Assembly: GCF_900143055.1 (NCBI RefSeq)
Contig: NZ_FRCW01000004.1
Span: 62,001 to 126,000, forward strand
DNA: 64,000 nt
Direction: 5' to 3'
Source: Fibrobacter sp. UWR3
Lineage (GTDB): Bacteria; Fibrobacterota; Fibrobacteria; Fibrobacterales; Fibrobacteraceae
A program made the translations under genes and the position numbers. Of this stretch, positions 33,977 to 42,060 are shown piece after piece. Positions within the stretch are counted from its first letter, which is position 1, and each line of letters begins with the position of its first letter. The notes beneath the pieces are model-generated. The model ran no database searches. It was not told where the DNA came from and saw nothing but the letters and a program-made list of their open reading frames with translations.

Positions 33977-34648
33977 CTACTTCGCGCCCCATTTTTCGCG
34001 GTAGGCGTGCACGCGTTCGAGAATGCCCTCGGGTGCGTTAATCGCCTTGCGGTTCTCTTCTTTTTCGAGGAATGCGATGATGTCGTTTATGCCGATGATG
34101 GAGTGTGCCTCGATGCCGTATTCGTCTTGCACGGTCTGGAGTGCGGACTTGCCGTTCTCGAGTTTTTCCTTGCGGTCGACAGAAATGAGGAGGCCGATGA
34201 CGTTCGCGTTTTCAATCTGGGAAAGCGCCTGCATCGTCTCGTTCACGCTGGTGCCCGCGGTAATCACGTCCTCGATAATCACGACGTTCGTCTTTTCGGC
34301 GTACTTGTAGCCGACGAGCGAACCGCCTTCACCGTGGTCCTTGACTTCCTTGCGGTTGTAGGTGAACGTGAGATTCTGGCCATACACGTCACTGAGCTTC
34401 ATGGCGGTGGCGGCACAGAGCGGGATGCCCTTGTAGGCCGGGCCGTAGAGGTTCTGGGCCTTGCCGTTGAAGTGGAGCATGTAGGTGCTCGCGTAGTATT
34501 CGGCGAGTTTTGAGAGTGTGGCCCCAGTGCGGAACTCTCCGGTATTGATGAAATACGGGGTCTCGCGACCGCTCTTGGTCACGAAGTTGCCGAACTTGAG
34601 GGCGCCGGCTTCAACGAGAAAATGTACGAATTGATCTTTAATGTTCAT
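33977..34648 (-). CDS. pyrE: Orotate phosphoribosyltransferase
   Basis: PyrE joins orotate and PRPP to make OMP in pyrimidine synthesis. The 223-residue sequence has GAYFINTG-like PYFINTGEF (about 31-39), LYGPAYKGIPL (orotate/PRPP loop), the catalytic-loop lysines in YNRKEVKDHGEGG (about 97-109), and the PRPP motif VVIIEDVITAGTSV (122-135). Length fits. An upstream start at 34705 would read through a short tandem repeat, so the MNIKDQF start at 34648 is preferred. The upstream gap is a tandem AATTC repeat. Confidence 0.95.
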   Translation of the reverse strand: MNIKDQFVHFLVEAGALKFGNFVTKSGRETPYFINTGEFRTGATLSKLAEYYASTYMLHFNGKAQNLYGPAYKGIPLCAATAMKLSDVYGQNLTFTYNRKEVKDHGEGGSLVGYKYAEKTNVVIIEDVITAGTSVNETMQALSQIENANVIGLLISVDRKEKLENGKSALQTVQDEYGIEAHSIIGINDIIAFLEKEENRKAINAPEGILERVHAYREKWGAK

Positions 34649-34650
34649 GA

Positions 34651-34705
34651 AACTAATTCCTAATTCCGAATTCCTAATTCCGAATTCCGAATTCTCAATT
34701 CTCAA
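34651..34705. repeat. Short tandem repeat CTAATTCCGAATTC
   Basis: Four to five imperfect copies of CTAATTCCGAATTC-like and GAATTCTCAATTCTCAATT units run end to end between pyrE and the gene upstream. No coding potential is supported. Confidence 0.8.
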
Positions 34706-35206
34706 TTACCCCGCTGCCCCGGTCAGGAGCGCGAAGATGCTGGAGAACACGTTCAGGTTTTCGGTCAGGACTTCAATTGCGATAAGGGCGGCGAGAACCA
34801 CCACGCAGAGTCCGATGTAGAAATAGAACGACTTCTTGAAACCCTTGATCTTGAGCTTGAAGATGAGCCAGATGACAAAGCTCAGGATGGCGCTGAAAAT
34901 CCATGCGGCTGCGCCGTTCAGAGAAACGAGCCTGCTCACGCCGAAGGTGAGGGCGATGCCCGGCATAAAGAAGAAGCAGATGCACAGCACGCAGAGCAGC
35001 GCGAAGCCAACGTAGTGGGCAAAGCCGCGTTCACGCTGCACGATAACCTGGGTCTGGGTGACGGAGGGGGCTTCGGTGCCTGTCGAATCGGCCGGAGCTG
35101 CGGCTTCTTCGACAGGTGCGGCCTGTTCAACCGGAGCGGATTCCTGGACGGGAACGCTTTCGGCGGCTGCGTTTTCAACGTTTTCGTTATTGAGTTCTTC
35201 GGACAT
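34706..35206 (-). CDS. Small membrane protein with acidic Ala/Pro/Glu N-terminus
   Basis: The 166-residue protein has a disordered acidic N-terminus (residues 1-60, with PVEQAAPVEEAAAPAD repeats) and three hydrophobic helices (about 67-92, 98-118, 125-150). QVIVQRERGFAHYVG precedes the first helix. The layout suggests a cytoplasmic tail and a three-span domain. No family was recognised. GGAGACAACCATG gives a strong start. It lies between purU and pyrE on one strand and is likely co-transcribed. Confidence 0.65.
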   Translation of the reverse strand: MSEELNNENVENAAAESVPVQESAPVEQAAPVEEAAAPADSTGTEAPSVTQTQVIVQRERGFAHYVGFALLCVLCICFFFMPGIALTFGVSRLVSLNGAAAWIFSAILSFVIWLIFKLKIKGFKKSFYFYIGLCVVVLAALIAIEVLTENLNVFSSIFALLTGAAG

Positions 35207-35228
35207 GGTTGTCTCCTAGGTTTAAAAC

Positions 35229-36074
35229 TTAAAGAATGAACGTGCGGCCGGCATACACGAATACGCGGTGCTCGAGCCAGAGCTTGAGGGCTGCAGAAAG
35301 CGTGCGTTTTTCAATATCCTTGCCGAGTTCCACCAGTTCATCGATGCTGGCCGTTTCGGGCACGCGCTGGATATCCTGGCAAATGATGGGGCCCTGGTCC
35401 AGGTCTTCGGTCGCGAAGTGGGCCGTTGCACCGATAATCTTCACGCCCTTGTGCCATGCCTGGTGGTAGGGCTTTGCTCCCTTGAATGCGGGTAGGAACC
35501 CGTGGTGGATATTGATGATGCGGTACTTGAATTCCTCGGTGAAGGCTTCGCTCAGAATCTGCATGTAGCGGGCGAGCACGACCGTGTCGGTCTTGGTTTC
35601 TGCGATGATTTCGCGGAAGCGGTTCTCGGGAATGCTCTTGTCCGGGTTGCTCGGCACGTAGTAGAACGGCACGCCGAACGTGCCCCCGACGGGGCCGAGG
35701 TCGGGGTGGTTACCGACGATGCAACTGAATTCGCAGGGGAGGTCGCCGTCGCGGTGCTTTAAAAGCAGGTCGTACAGGCAGTGGTCCGTCTTGGACACGA
35801 AAATGGCCACGCGCTCCGTCTTGGAGGTGTCGAAGAGTTTCCAGTTGAGTTCCAGGCGCGGGGCGAGCGTTTCCAGGTGCTTGTACACTTCCTGGATGTC
35901 CGCGGAATCCATGTCGAATACGGCGCGCAGGAAAAACGTCTCGATATCTTTTGCGGTATGTTGCTGGAGGTCGATAATGTTTGCACCCGCCTTCGCGAGG
36001 ACTTGCGTGGTGCCGGCGATAAGCCCCTTTTGGTCGGGGCAGTGAATTTGCAGTATATAACGGGTTGTAGCCAT
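35229..36074 (-). CDS. purU: Formyltetrahydrofolate deformylase
   Basis: PurU hydrolyses 10-formyl-THF to formate and THF, balancing one-carbon pools. The 281-residue protein has an N-terminal ACT domain (YILQIHCPDQKGLIAGTTQVLAKAGANI, residues 6-80). Its formyltransferase-like domain has catalytic Asn/His in INIHHGFLPAFKGAKPYHQAW (about 186-206) and Asp in ATEDLDQGPII (about 225-235). Length is typical. A TACATT hexamer 6 nt before ATG suggests a leaderless start. metF in the same window uses the same folate pool. Confidence 0.95.
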   Translation of the reverse strand: MATTRYILQIHCPDQKGLIAGTTQVLAKAGANIIDLQQHTAKDIETFFLRAVFDMDSADIQEVYKHLETLAPRLELNWKLFDTSKTERVAIFVSKTDHCLYDLLLKHRDGDLPCEFSCIVGNHPDLGPVGGTFGVPFYYVPSNPDKSIPENRFREIIAETKTDTVVLARYMQILSEAFTEEFKYRIINIHHGFLPAFKGAKPYHQAWHKGVKIIGATAHFATEDLDQGPIICQDIQRVPETASIDELVELGKDIEKRTLSAALKLWLEHRVFVYAGRTFIL

Positions 36075-36080
36075 GCCTAA

Positions 36081-36086
36081 AATGTA
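36081..36086 (-). promoter_or_regulatory. -10-like TACATT, 6 nt before purU start
   Basis: On the minus strand TACATT-TTAGGC-ATG has no Shine-Dalgarno in the usual place. A leaderless start is inferred. Confidence 0.45.
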
Positions 36087-36171
36087 GATAATTGTGCCTG
36101 AATCGCCTGTGCATTTGTCTAAAAAATGCTAACATTGTTTGCAATATCAACCATTTAAAAGCAGGCAGAGA

Positions 36172-37284
36172 ATGTTCTGTTCCAAAACAAAGTTTTTTGT
36201 ATGTTTCGCCGTCCTTGCAGGAATAGCGTTTGCGGCTCCTCCCAAGACATGGGATGCAATCTACAAGGCGGAAGGCGAGGGTGACTACACCGCGGTAAAG
36301 ATTGTGGGCAATATCCGCATGGGCAAGTACACCAACTACAAGGAAATTCAGCCCGTGTCGTTCAAGGTCGAAGACGGCATGTTCTCGTTCTCGGCTTCGG
36401 GCAACATGGTGGTGCCCGCAAACAAGATTGAGAAGGAAAACTTCTACCAGCAGTGCGACAAGTCGAAGGAAGCCTGGGTCTCTTACTTCAACAAGCCGAT
36501 GACATTCGGCAAGGAAGAACAGATTGTGCATATCGCGGGCGTTGACCTTGCCTGCGGTGACGATGCATATGCACTGAGCGACTTACGTATAAAGTTCACG
36601 AACCCGAAGGCTCAGGAATACTGGGCCGCGAACATGGAAAAGTACGAGAAGTACAAGCGCGAACAGGTGGCGGAACTCCGCCGTGCCGAACAGCAGCACC
36701 ACGCCGATATCCGCAGCATGTCGGGCTCGTTTACCGACCCGCGCGACGGCCAGACCTACCGCACCATCAAGGTGGAAGGCCGTGAATGGTTCGCGCAGAA
36801 CGTGAACTACGAAGTGCCGGGCCATTCCTGGTGCTACGAGGACAAGGAAAACTACTGCACCCGCAGCGGAAAGCTTTACGACCTGGAAGGCGCCCGCAAG
36901 GCATGCCCCGAAGGCTGGCACCTGCCGCGAGACCGCGAATGGATGGATATGCTCGTTGGGCTTACCAAGTGCTACGAGGGCGTGGACAAGTGCGGAAAGT
37001 TTGCGGAAAAAATGAAGGCGACTACCGGCTGGCACGGTGGTGGCGGTACGGATGAATACGGTTTCTCCGTATATTCTTCGGGTTACCGCAAGGTGATTGG
37101 CAAGTCTATCGTGCGCTATGAAGAGATGGGCGAGTATGCCGGTTTCTGGAGCGCGCAGAACGGCCGCAACGAAACAATCTGGCTCTGGTCCATGGGCCGC
37201 ATGAGCGACCAGATGGTGCGCCAGCTCGTGCCGAACAATTCAAAGAACAACGCCTACTCCGTCCGCTGCATCAACGGAAATTGA
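36172..37284 (+). CDS. Exported FISUMP-domain protein
   Basis: The 370-residue protein has a signal peptide (FFVCFAVLAGIAFAA). An N-terminal beta-rich domain follows at about 22-175 (YTAVKIVGNIRMG, VSFKVEDGMFSFSASGNMVVPA). A helical Lys/Glu/His linker comes next, then a C-terminal FISUMP domain (DPRDGQTYRTIKVEGREWFAQNVNYE, CYEDKENYCTRSGKLYDLEGARKACPEGWHLPRDREW, NAYSVRCINGN). GGCAGAGA before the ATG at 36172 supports this start. Surface location is likely; function unknown. Confidence 0.85.
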   Translation: MFCSKTKFFVCFAVLAGIAFAAPPKTWDAIYKAEGEGDYTAVKIVGNIRMGKYTNYKEIQPVSFKVEDGMFSFSASGNMVVPANKIEKENFYQQCDKSKEAWVSYFNKPMTFGKEEQIVHIAGVDLACGDDAYALSDLRIKFTNPKAQEYWAANMEKYEKYKREQVAELRRAEQQHHADIRSMSGSFTDPRDGQTYRTIKVEGREWFAQNVNYEVPGHSWCYEDKENYCTRSGKLYDLEGARKACPEGWHLPRDREWMDMLVGLTKCYEGVDKCGKFAEKMKATTGWHGGGGTDEYGFSVYSSGYRKVIGKSIVRYEEMGEYAGFWSAQNGRNETIWLWSMGRMSDQMVRQLVPNNSKNNAYSVRCINGN

Positions 37285-37289
37285 CACTT

Positions 37290-37383
37290 TAGTGTCATCC
37301 TGAGCGAAGCGCAAGCGGAGTCGATATACGAAACTAGGAAACTTGTTTCCTTAGTTGAGTTAGGTTCGAAGGAGCAGGATCTA
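37290..37383. repeat. Dispersed palindromic repeat, GTCATCCTGAG type
   Basis: It starts GTCATCCTGAGCGAAGCG and has an internal inverted repeat AACTAGGAAAC/GTTTCCTTAGTT and a degenerate right end GAAGGAGCAGGATCT. Same family as 1-82, 703-797 and 4395-4482. Confidence 0.6.
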
Positions 37384-37387
37384 AAAA

Positions 37388-37412
37388 AGAGAGCCTAAAA
37401 AGGCTCTCTTCT
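37388..37412. terminator. Bidirectional terminator
   Basis: AGAGAGCCT-AAAA-AGGCTCTCT is a perfect 9-bp stem with an A run before it and TTCTT after it. It separates the converging FISUMP and argS genes. Confidence 0.85.
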
Positions 37413-37454
37413 TGTATGTATCAAAATGCGTCGCGCCGTAGGGCGGGGCGTATA

Positions 37455-39188
37455 TTACATCTGGCGGATCGGGAAGAGTCCGAGCAGGTCGAGTACGTTC
37501 TCGAGCACAATCTGCGTGGCCTGAACCAGGAACAAACGGGACTTTTCTTCGGCACTCCCGAGCACGCGGTCTTCGTGGATGAACTTGTGCGCGGCTTCTG
37601 CGATTTCCAAGGCGTACTGAGCGAGAACGCTCGGTTCGTCACCGGCGACTGCATCAAGAATCTTCTTGCCCTTCTTCGACAGAATATTGATGAGGCTGTA
37701 GGCCGCATCGTCACTGAGTTCGGCGAAGTTCACATCCTTGATTGCGGCGGCAAGGTCCGCGCGTTCAATGCCGGCCTTGCGCATAATGCTGCAGAGGCGT
37801 ACGTGGGCATTCTGCACATACGGACCCGTATCGCCTTCGAAGCTCATCACGGCATCCCAGTCAAAGCGCACATCCTTCAAGCGGCTGTTCTTGAGGTCGT
37901 TGAAGGTGAGGGCGCTTATGCCGATTTGGCGCGCGATGAGTTCCTTGTTTTCGAGGTTCGGATTCTTCTCGTCGATGAATTCAAGAATCTTCTTCTGGGC
38001 GGCTTCAATCACATCGCGCAACAGGCTTGCGGTACCCGTGCGGGTCTTGCCCTTTTCCCACTTGCCGTCCACCAGCTGCAGAATCACGCCGAACGGAATG
38101 TGGTACATGTCCTTGTACCATTCACGGCCCATCTTCTTCAGCACATGGAATACCTGCTTGAAGTGGAGCGCCTGTCCGAGGTCCACCACGTAAAGGCACT
38201 TGTCGAAGTTGTATTCCTTCTTGCGGTAACAAGCGGCGGCAAGGTCGCGGGTCGCGTACAGCGTAGAACCGTCGCTCTTGCGAATCAGGCAGGGGTTCAG
38301 GTCGAATTCGTCCAGCATCACCACGTCCAAATCCTGGCTCTTCACCATCAGGTTCTTTTCGCGGAGTTCGTCGAGAATGGCCGGAATCTTGTCTTCGAAG
38401 AAGGATTCGCCGGTGTAGTGGTCAAAGCTCACGCCCATCATGTCGTAGATGCGCATGAGTTCCTTGAGCGTTGCGGCGCGGAAGGCGGTCCAGAGCTTGC
38501 GGTAGAATTCGTCGCCCTGTTCCAGCTTGGTAAATGCGGCACGCGCTTCGTCTTCGAGGCCCGGCTCTTCCTTGCTGGCCTTGGAGAAGGCTGCATAAAG
38601 GACGTTCAGTTCCTTCACGGTAAGGCTATCGAGCGTGGCGTCATCCGTCGGGCGGTTTTCACGCAGGTACATTACGATGAGCTTGCCGAAAGCGGTACCC
38701 CAGTCGCCGAGATGGTTGATGCGTTCCACCTTGTAGCCTGCTGCCTTGTAGATGCGGGAAAGCGAGTTCCCGATCATCGTGGAGCGCAGGTGGTGGAAGG
38801 CGAGTTCCTTGCCGATGTTCGGGGAACTGAAGTCGATGCACACGACCTTCCCGTTCGGGGCGGCGTGCCCGTATTCCAAGCCCTTCGCGGCAATTTCTTC
38901 GAGAGTCGACTTCGCGAGGAATCCGCGGTCGATGAAGAAGTTCAGGTAGCCGTTCACGGCTTCCACCTTCGAAAGGCCTGCGGGGAGTTTCACCTGTGCG
39001 GCCAAATCTTCCGCAATCATTTTCGGGGCCTTGCGCATCACCTTCGCGAGCGAGAAACACGGAATGGTAAAGTTGCCGTGGCTGGTGTCAGGCGGCACGG
39101 AGATAAGCTTGAGTGCGGCTTCCTTCTCGAAGGAACCGGTGGCGGCGAGCGCCTCTGCGATTTCTTGCTCAAACGAGTTCATCTTCAC
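37455..39188 (-). CDS. argS: Arginyl-tRNA synthetase
   Basis: ArgRS charges tRNA-Arg. The 577-residue class I enzyme has the N-terminal Add domain, FSSPNIGKELAFHHLRST in place of the usual KxxHVGHLRST, NHLGDWGTAFGKLI, LVVDLGQALHFKQVF-like VVDLGQALHFKQVF, TRTGTASLLRDVI, and the C-terminal anticodon domain with YVQNAHVR and NVLDLLGLFPIRQM. The HIGH tetrad reads AFHH, so the first His is Ala and Gly is His. It overlaps rsfS by 14-20 nt. The start could be 39188 or 39182. Confidence 0.94.
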   Translation of the reverse strand: MKMNSFEQEIAEALAATGSFEKEAALKLISVPPDTSHGNFTIPCFSLAKVMRKAPKMIAEDLAAQVKLPAGLSKVEAVNGYLNFFIDRGFLAKSTLEEIAAKGLEYGHAAPNGKVVCIDFSSPNIGKELAFHHLRSTMIGNSLSRIYKAAGYKVERINHLGDWGTAFGKLIVMYLRENRPTDDATLDSLTVKELNVLYAAFSKASKEEPGLEDEARAAFTKLEQGDEFYRKLWTAFRAATLKELMRIYDMMGVSFDHYTGESFFEDKIPAILDELREKNLMVKSQDLDVVMLDEFDLNPCLIRKSDGSTLYATRDLAAACYRKKEYNFDKCLYVVDLGQALHFKQVFHVLKKMGREWYKDMYHIPFGVILQLVDGKWEKGKTRTGTASLLRDVIEAAQKKILEFIDEKNPNLENKELIARQIGISALTFNDLKNSRLKDVRFDWDAVMSFEGDTGPYVQNAHVRLCSIMRKAGIERADLAAAIKDVNFAELSDDAAYSLINILSKKGKKILDAVAGDEPSVLAQYALEIAEAAHKFIHEDRVLGSAEEKSRLFLVQATQIVLENVLDLLGLFPIRQM

Positions 39189-39585
39189 TGCTCTTCTTCT
39201 TAGTGGTCTTCTTCACAAAGTCGTTTTCGTCGAGGGTTTCAATCTTGCCGTCGGCGTACAGGCGGTCAAGCGAAATCTCGCTCCTCTTTTCTTCTTCGAA
39301 CAGGTGGACCATCAGGTCGAGGCCCGCGTCGAACACTGCCCAGCGCACGCCTTCCTTGTATTCCACGCCTACAGACGGGAGCTTGTTCGCCTTGAATTCC
39401 TTGCGCAGTTCGTTCAGAATCGCCTGCATCTGGGCTTCGCTCTCGCAGGTCGCCACAAGGAAGTAGTCGGTCACGTCCTTGACTCCGCGGAGGTCCATCA
39501 GTTGCACGTTCTGGGCGCGAAGTTCAAACAAAATGCTTGCGCCGACTTGTACGGACTGGGGAAGTTCTTGCTTCTTAGTTGTCAT
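39169..39585 (-). CDS. rsfS: Ribosomal silencing factor RsfS
   Basis: RsfS binds ribosomal protein uL14 and blocks subunit joining in poor conditions. The 138-residue protein has the conserved core VQLMDLRGVKDVTDYFLVATCESEAQMQAI, then PSVGVEYKEGVRWAVFDAGLDLMVHLFEEEKRSEISLDRLYAD. A Lys/Ser-rich C-terminal tail is an extra. It sits between a LytR_C-domain lipoprotein and argS with overlaps on both sides, so the three genes are one operon. Confidence 0.93.
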   Translation of the reverse strand: MTTKKQELPQSVQVGASILFELRAQNVQLMDLRGVKDVTDYFLVATCESEAQMQAILNELRKEFKANKLPSVGVEYKEGVRWAVFDAGLDLMVHLFEEEKRSEISLDRLYADGKIETLDENDFVKKTTKKKSSEDELV

Positions 39586-40015
39586 CTGTTTCTTCCTGTT
39601 CAGGTTTTATTATTTGTTCAAAATCCTTGCCGATGTAAACGGCCACGTCGACTACCGCCCTCTTGCTCACGACGGTAAGCACGTTCTTTGTCTTGAGGGT
39701 CTGTGCCAGCGCCTGTGCGCCTTCCCATTCTGGGTTGCGGAGCACGATGATGGTCTCGTCGTTATTCTGCAGGCGGTCGTTGCCGAAACTTACCACGTCG
39801 AAGCCGTTCTCGCGCAAGAAGGTGCGCATCTTTACGGCGGCACCCGGTATCCCGCAACTGTTCAGGACTTCGACATCGCCCTTGTAGGTGCGTTTTTCCT
39901 TCACGACGACCTTCTTTTCTTCGCAGCCCGAAAGCAGCAAAACGCTTATTGCCAGCGCGGCAAAAACGAGCGGGCGCAGTCCCTTTCTAAAGATGTCGTG
40001 ACGTGGTAAATGCAC
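39575..40015 (-). CDS. Lipoprotein with LytR C-terminal-like domain
   Basis: The 146-residue lipoprotein starts at GTG. It has a hydrophobic signal with lipobox LLSGC (Cys about 31). Residues 45-125 match the LytR_C pattern: VEVLNSCGIPGAAVKMRTFLRENGFDVVSFGNDR, then ETIIVLRNPEWEGAQALAQTL. This small domain is often next to cell-wall polymer ligases or, as here, rsfS. The GTG start lies 6 nt after a TATCTT hexamer, so a leaderless operon start is inferred. Confidence 0.82.
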   Translation of the reverse strand: MHLPRHDIFRKGLRPLVFAALAISVLLLSGCEEKKVVVKEKRTYKGDVEVLNSCGIPGAAVKMRTFLRENGFDVVSFGNDRLQNNDETIIVLRNPEWEGAQALAQTLKTKNVLTVVSKRAVVDVAVYIGKDFEQIIKPEQEETDDN

Positions 40016-40021
40016 GCGTCA

Positions 40022-40027
40022 AAGATA
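40022..40027 (-). promoter_or_regulatory. -10-like TATCTT, 6 nt before GTG start
   Basis: On the minus strand TATCTT-TGACGC-GTG, with no Shine-Dalgarno, heads the LytR_C-rsfS-argS operon. Confidence 0.45.
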
Positions 40028-40051
40028 GAAATTTTCAATAGGGCGAACCTT

Positions 40052-40642
40052 CTACCTGCAATAATAACCCGTTCTCCACGGGCATCCGTAGTAGTAACGG
40101 AGCGGGCCGTACGCCTTCCGGGCGTCGTTCTCGTTCACGAGCATCAGCTGGATGTAGGAATTCTCCGTGGGCTTGTATTCCAGCGCTATTGCGGGGAGCA
40201 CGAATTCCACCTTGCCCTGGCGCACGTCTTCTTTTGCGATGGGCGCTCCGGAACTGAAATTCGCGTACAGTGGCATCCATAACCCGAGATCGGCATACAG
40301 GTGAAGGTCGGGTGTGAATTCGTAGGCGAGGTGGGCGAGGTAGCTCTGCTGGGCAAAACTGCCGAATGGCCCGCTGGTAAAGCTTGCAGAATAGGTGAAC
40401 CCTACGCTCAGGGCCTGGTCTATCGAGGATTTGCGCAGCAGGCGTTCTCGCGGGAAGTACGAGCGGTTCCAGGGAATGCCGTCGTCGGGAATCAGGTAAA
40501 CGGTGTCGATAATCGAATCGCCGGCGGTGCCTGCTAATTTCGCAGTAGTGTCGCGCTCGGCTACGGCGGAATCAGCCTTTGCAGGAGTCTCTGCAAAAGA
40601 TAAAACTGCTAGTGCAAATATGAGTGCGAATATCAACCGCAT
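40052..40642 (-). CDS. Exported protein, possible outer-membrane barrel
   Basis: The 196-residue protein has a signal peptide (MRLIFALIFALAVLSFAET) and a polar spacer. Strands with aromatic/aliphatic alternation follow (ALSVGFTYSASFTSGPFGSF, LAHLAYEFTPDLHLYADLGLWMPL, VEFVLPAIALEYKPTENSYIQLML). It ends YYYGCPWRTGYYCR. The pattern fits a small outer-membrane barrel; function unknown. The start is MRLIF at 40642 rather than the longer form, because of the TATATT hexamer. Confidence 0.65.
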   Translation of the reverse strand: MRLIFALIFALAVLSFAETPAKADSAVAERDTTAKLAGTAGDSIIDTVYLIPDDGIPWNRSYFPRERLLRKSSIDQALSVGFTYSASFTSGPFGSFAQQSYLAHLAYEFTPDLHLYADLGLWMPLYANFSSGAPIAKEDVRQGKVEFVLPAIALEYKPTENSYIQLMLVNENDARKAYGPLRYYYGCPWRTGYYCR

Positions 40643-40648
40643 ACAATG

Positions 40649-40654
40649 AATATA
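40649..40654 (-). promoter_or_regulatory. -10-like TATATT, 6 nt before start codon
   Basis: On the minus strand TGCTATATT-CATTGT-ATG has no Shine-Dalgarno sequence. A leaderless start is inferred. Confidence 0.5.
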
Positions 40655-40672
40655 GCATTTAGGACGGTCACT

Positions 40673-40770
40673 AGTCATTGGTCAATGGTCGTTAGAAAAG
40701 GCTTTTTGAAATAAAACAATCGGGTGGCGAAGCCACGATTATAAAACTAATGACTAAAAACTAATGACTA
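40673..40770. repeat. Second copy of the GTCATTGGTCAATGGTC intergenic repeat
   Basis: AGTCATTGGTCAATGGTC, then a hairpin GGTGGC-GAA-GCCAC with CGATTAT, then AACTAATGACTAAAAACTAATGACT. The ends match the copy at 29582-29666 while the hairpin arms differ. Confidence 0.75.
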
Positions 40771-41115
40771 GACGATTTCGTTCTTGACGTTCACGTGGAT
40801 AACAGTGGGCTTCCACGTCTTGGCTTCGTCTTCGCTCATGGTCGCGTAGGCAACGATAATCACGAGGTCGCCGGGCTGCACGAGGCGAGCTGCGGCACCG
40901 TTCAGGCAGATGACGCCCGAGCCCGCGGGGCCTTCGATAACGTATGTGTCGAGGCGGTTCCCGTTGTTCACGTCGAGCACGCCCACCTTCTCGAAGGGGA
41001 GGATGTGCGCGGCATCCATCAGGTCGCGGGCGATAGTGATGGAACCCTCGTAATTGAGGTTCGCATCGGTAACCGTGGCTCTGTGAATCTTGCTTTTGAG
41101 TAATTCCAGCTGCAT
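40768..41115 (-). CDS. panD: Aspartate 1-decarboxylase
   Basis: PanD makes beta-alanine for pantothenate. The 115-residue pro-enzyme has the autocleavage site Gly24-Ser25 in NYEGSITI, which makes the pyruvoyl cofactor. It also has [37 protein letters not shown] and [11 protein letters not shown]. Its length is slightly short of E. coli PanD but typical of the family. The start is MQLELL at 41115, not the longer upstream frame. Confidence 0.95.
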   Translation of the reverse strand: MQLELLKSKIHRATVTDANLNYEGSITIARDLMDAAHILPFEKVGVLDVNNGNRLDTYVIEGPAGSGVICLNGAAARLVQPGDLVIIVAYATMSEDEAKTWKPTVIHVNVKNEIV

Positions 41116-41122
41116 GGTGCGC

Positions 41123-41845
41123 TTAGAACTTGACCTGGAATGCTCCGAGCACGCCCTTTTCGGGGGTCGGGATGATTCCGAAACTGAAGCGGTTTGCGTC
41201 GGGGTTGCTATCCCACTGCGTGCCGAAGAATGCGTCGGCGAACGACCAGATGTGCGCTGCTGCGACACCGAGGAGGCCGTACCACCAGGCGGAGCTGCCA
41301 TCAACAAAGAGATAGGCGGTAACACCGACACTCGTTACCCACAGGGCGTCCATCCAGATAGCCTTCGTGGCCTGGCTGGATTTCCACTGGTAGTAGCTGG
41401 GGAGGAGCAGAGATACGTATGCAAGGCTCTGGTTGCCAGAACGGTGGCGGTAGGAACGGTCGATATCGGCATCTTCCATGCCTTGAGAGCGCTGGGAGAG
41501 CCAGTCTTCTTCACTTACGCCGAGCTTGTTCCAGGGCTTCTGGAGGTATTCGGATATGCGGACGCCGAGTTCAACGAGACGGGTAAGCTTGTCGCGGGTG
41601 ATGCCCTCTTCCTTGGCCTGCTGGAATTCCCATTGGGTCAGTCCGAGGTCTTCGTAACGGAAACCTTCCCACTGGTCACCGGAGGCCTTGGCCTCGCCAG
41701 CGGGTTCGTCGCTTGCAGATTCATCGTCCCCGTATGAGTAGGACTGCTCGGTAGAATCGTCATTTGACGGTTCATCGTCGAACTGTGCGAAAGCCATCGC
41801 ACCGACAAAGAACACTGCTAGAACAATCTTGCTCCAAATAGACAT
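41123..41845 (-). CDS. Exported/membrane protein, unknown
   Basis: The 240-residue protein has a signal peptide ([20 protein letters not shown]) and an acidic Ser/Asp/Glu spacer (about 20-60). A helical region with [39 protein letters not shown] follows. Two hydrophobic stretches ([58 protein letters not shown]) lead to a C-terminus ending GAFQVKF, an aromatic end that could suit the outer membrane. The middle resembles DUF5683-type envelope proteins only loosely. It lies 7 nt upstream of panD. Confidence 0.6.
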   Translation of the reverse strand: MSIWSKIVLAVFFVGAMAFAQFDDEPSNDDSTEQSYSYGDDESASDEPAGEAKASGDQWEGFRYEDLGLTQWEFQQAKEEGITRDKLTRLVELGVRISEYLQKPWNKLGVSEEDWLSQRSQGMEDADIDRSYRHRSGNQSLAYVSLLLPSYYQWKSSQATKAIWMDALWVTSVGVTAYLFVDGSSAWWYGLLGVAAAHIWSFADAFFGTQWDSNPDANRFSFGIIPTPEKGVLGAFQVKF

Positions 41846-41869
41846 GTTTTACCTACTTCTATCCGTAAT

Positions 41870-41952
41870 GCCGGGGGAGGGAATCGAACCCTCACACTCT
41901 CGCGAGTACCGGATTTTGAGTCCGGCGCGTCTACCAATTTCACCACCCCGGC
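41870..41952 (-). tRNA. tRNA-Leu (anticodon CAA)
   Basis: On the minus strand the acceptor GCCGGGG/CCCCGGC has discriminator A. The anticodon stem CCGGA/TCCGG encloses loop CTCAAAA with anticodon CAA. A variable arm (TACTCGCGAGAGTGT) gives the class II shape, and the T arm is GGGTTCGATTCCC. It is 83 nt long and CCA is not encoded. Confidence 0.97.
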
Positions 41953-42060
41953 TTAGGGGTAACACAAATATAGCACAGTTTTTGCCTTTTTTGTAGGGAA
42001 AAAGGCGATATTTGCTCAAAATAAGCGAATTTTCAGGCGAAAACGTGCCGATGCGCTGCA

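Noticed and set aside
37416-39203. 595-codon plus-strand ORF
   Set aside because: Shadow of argS.
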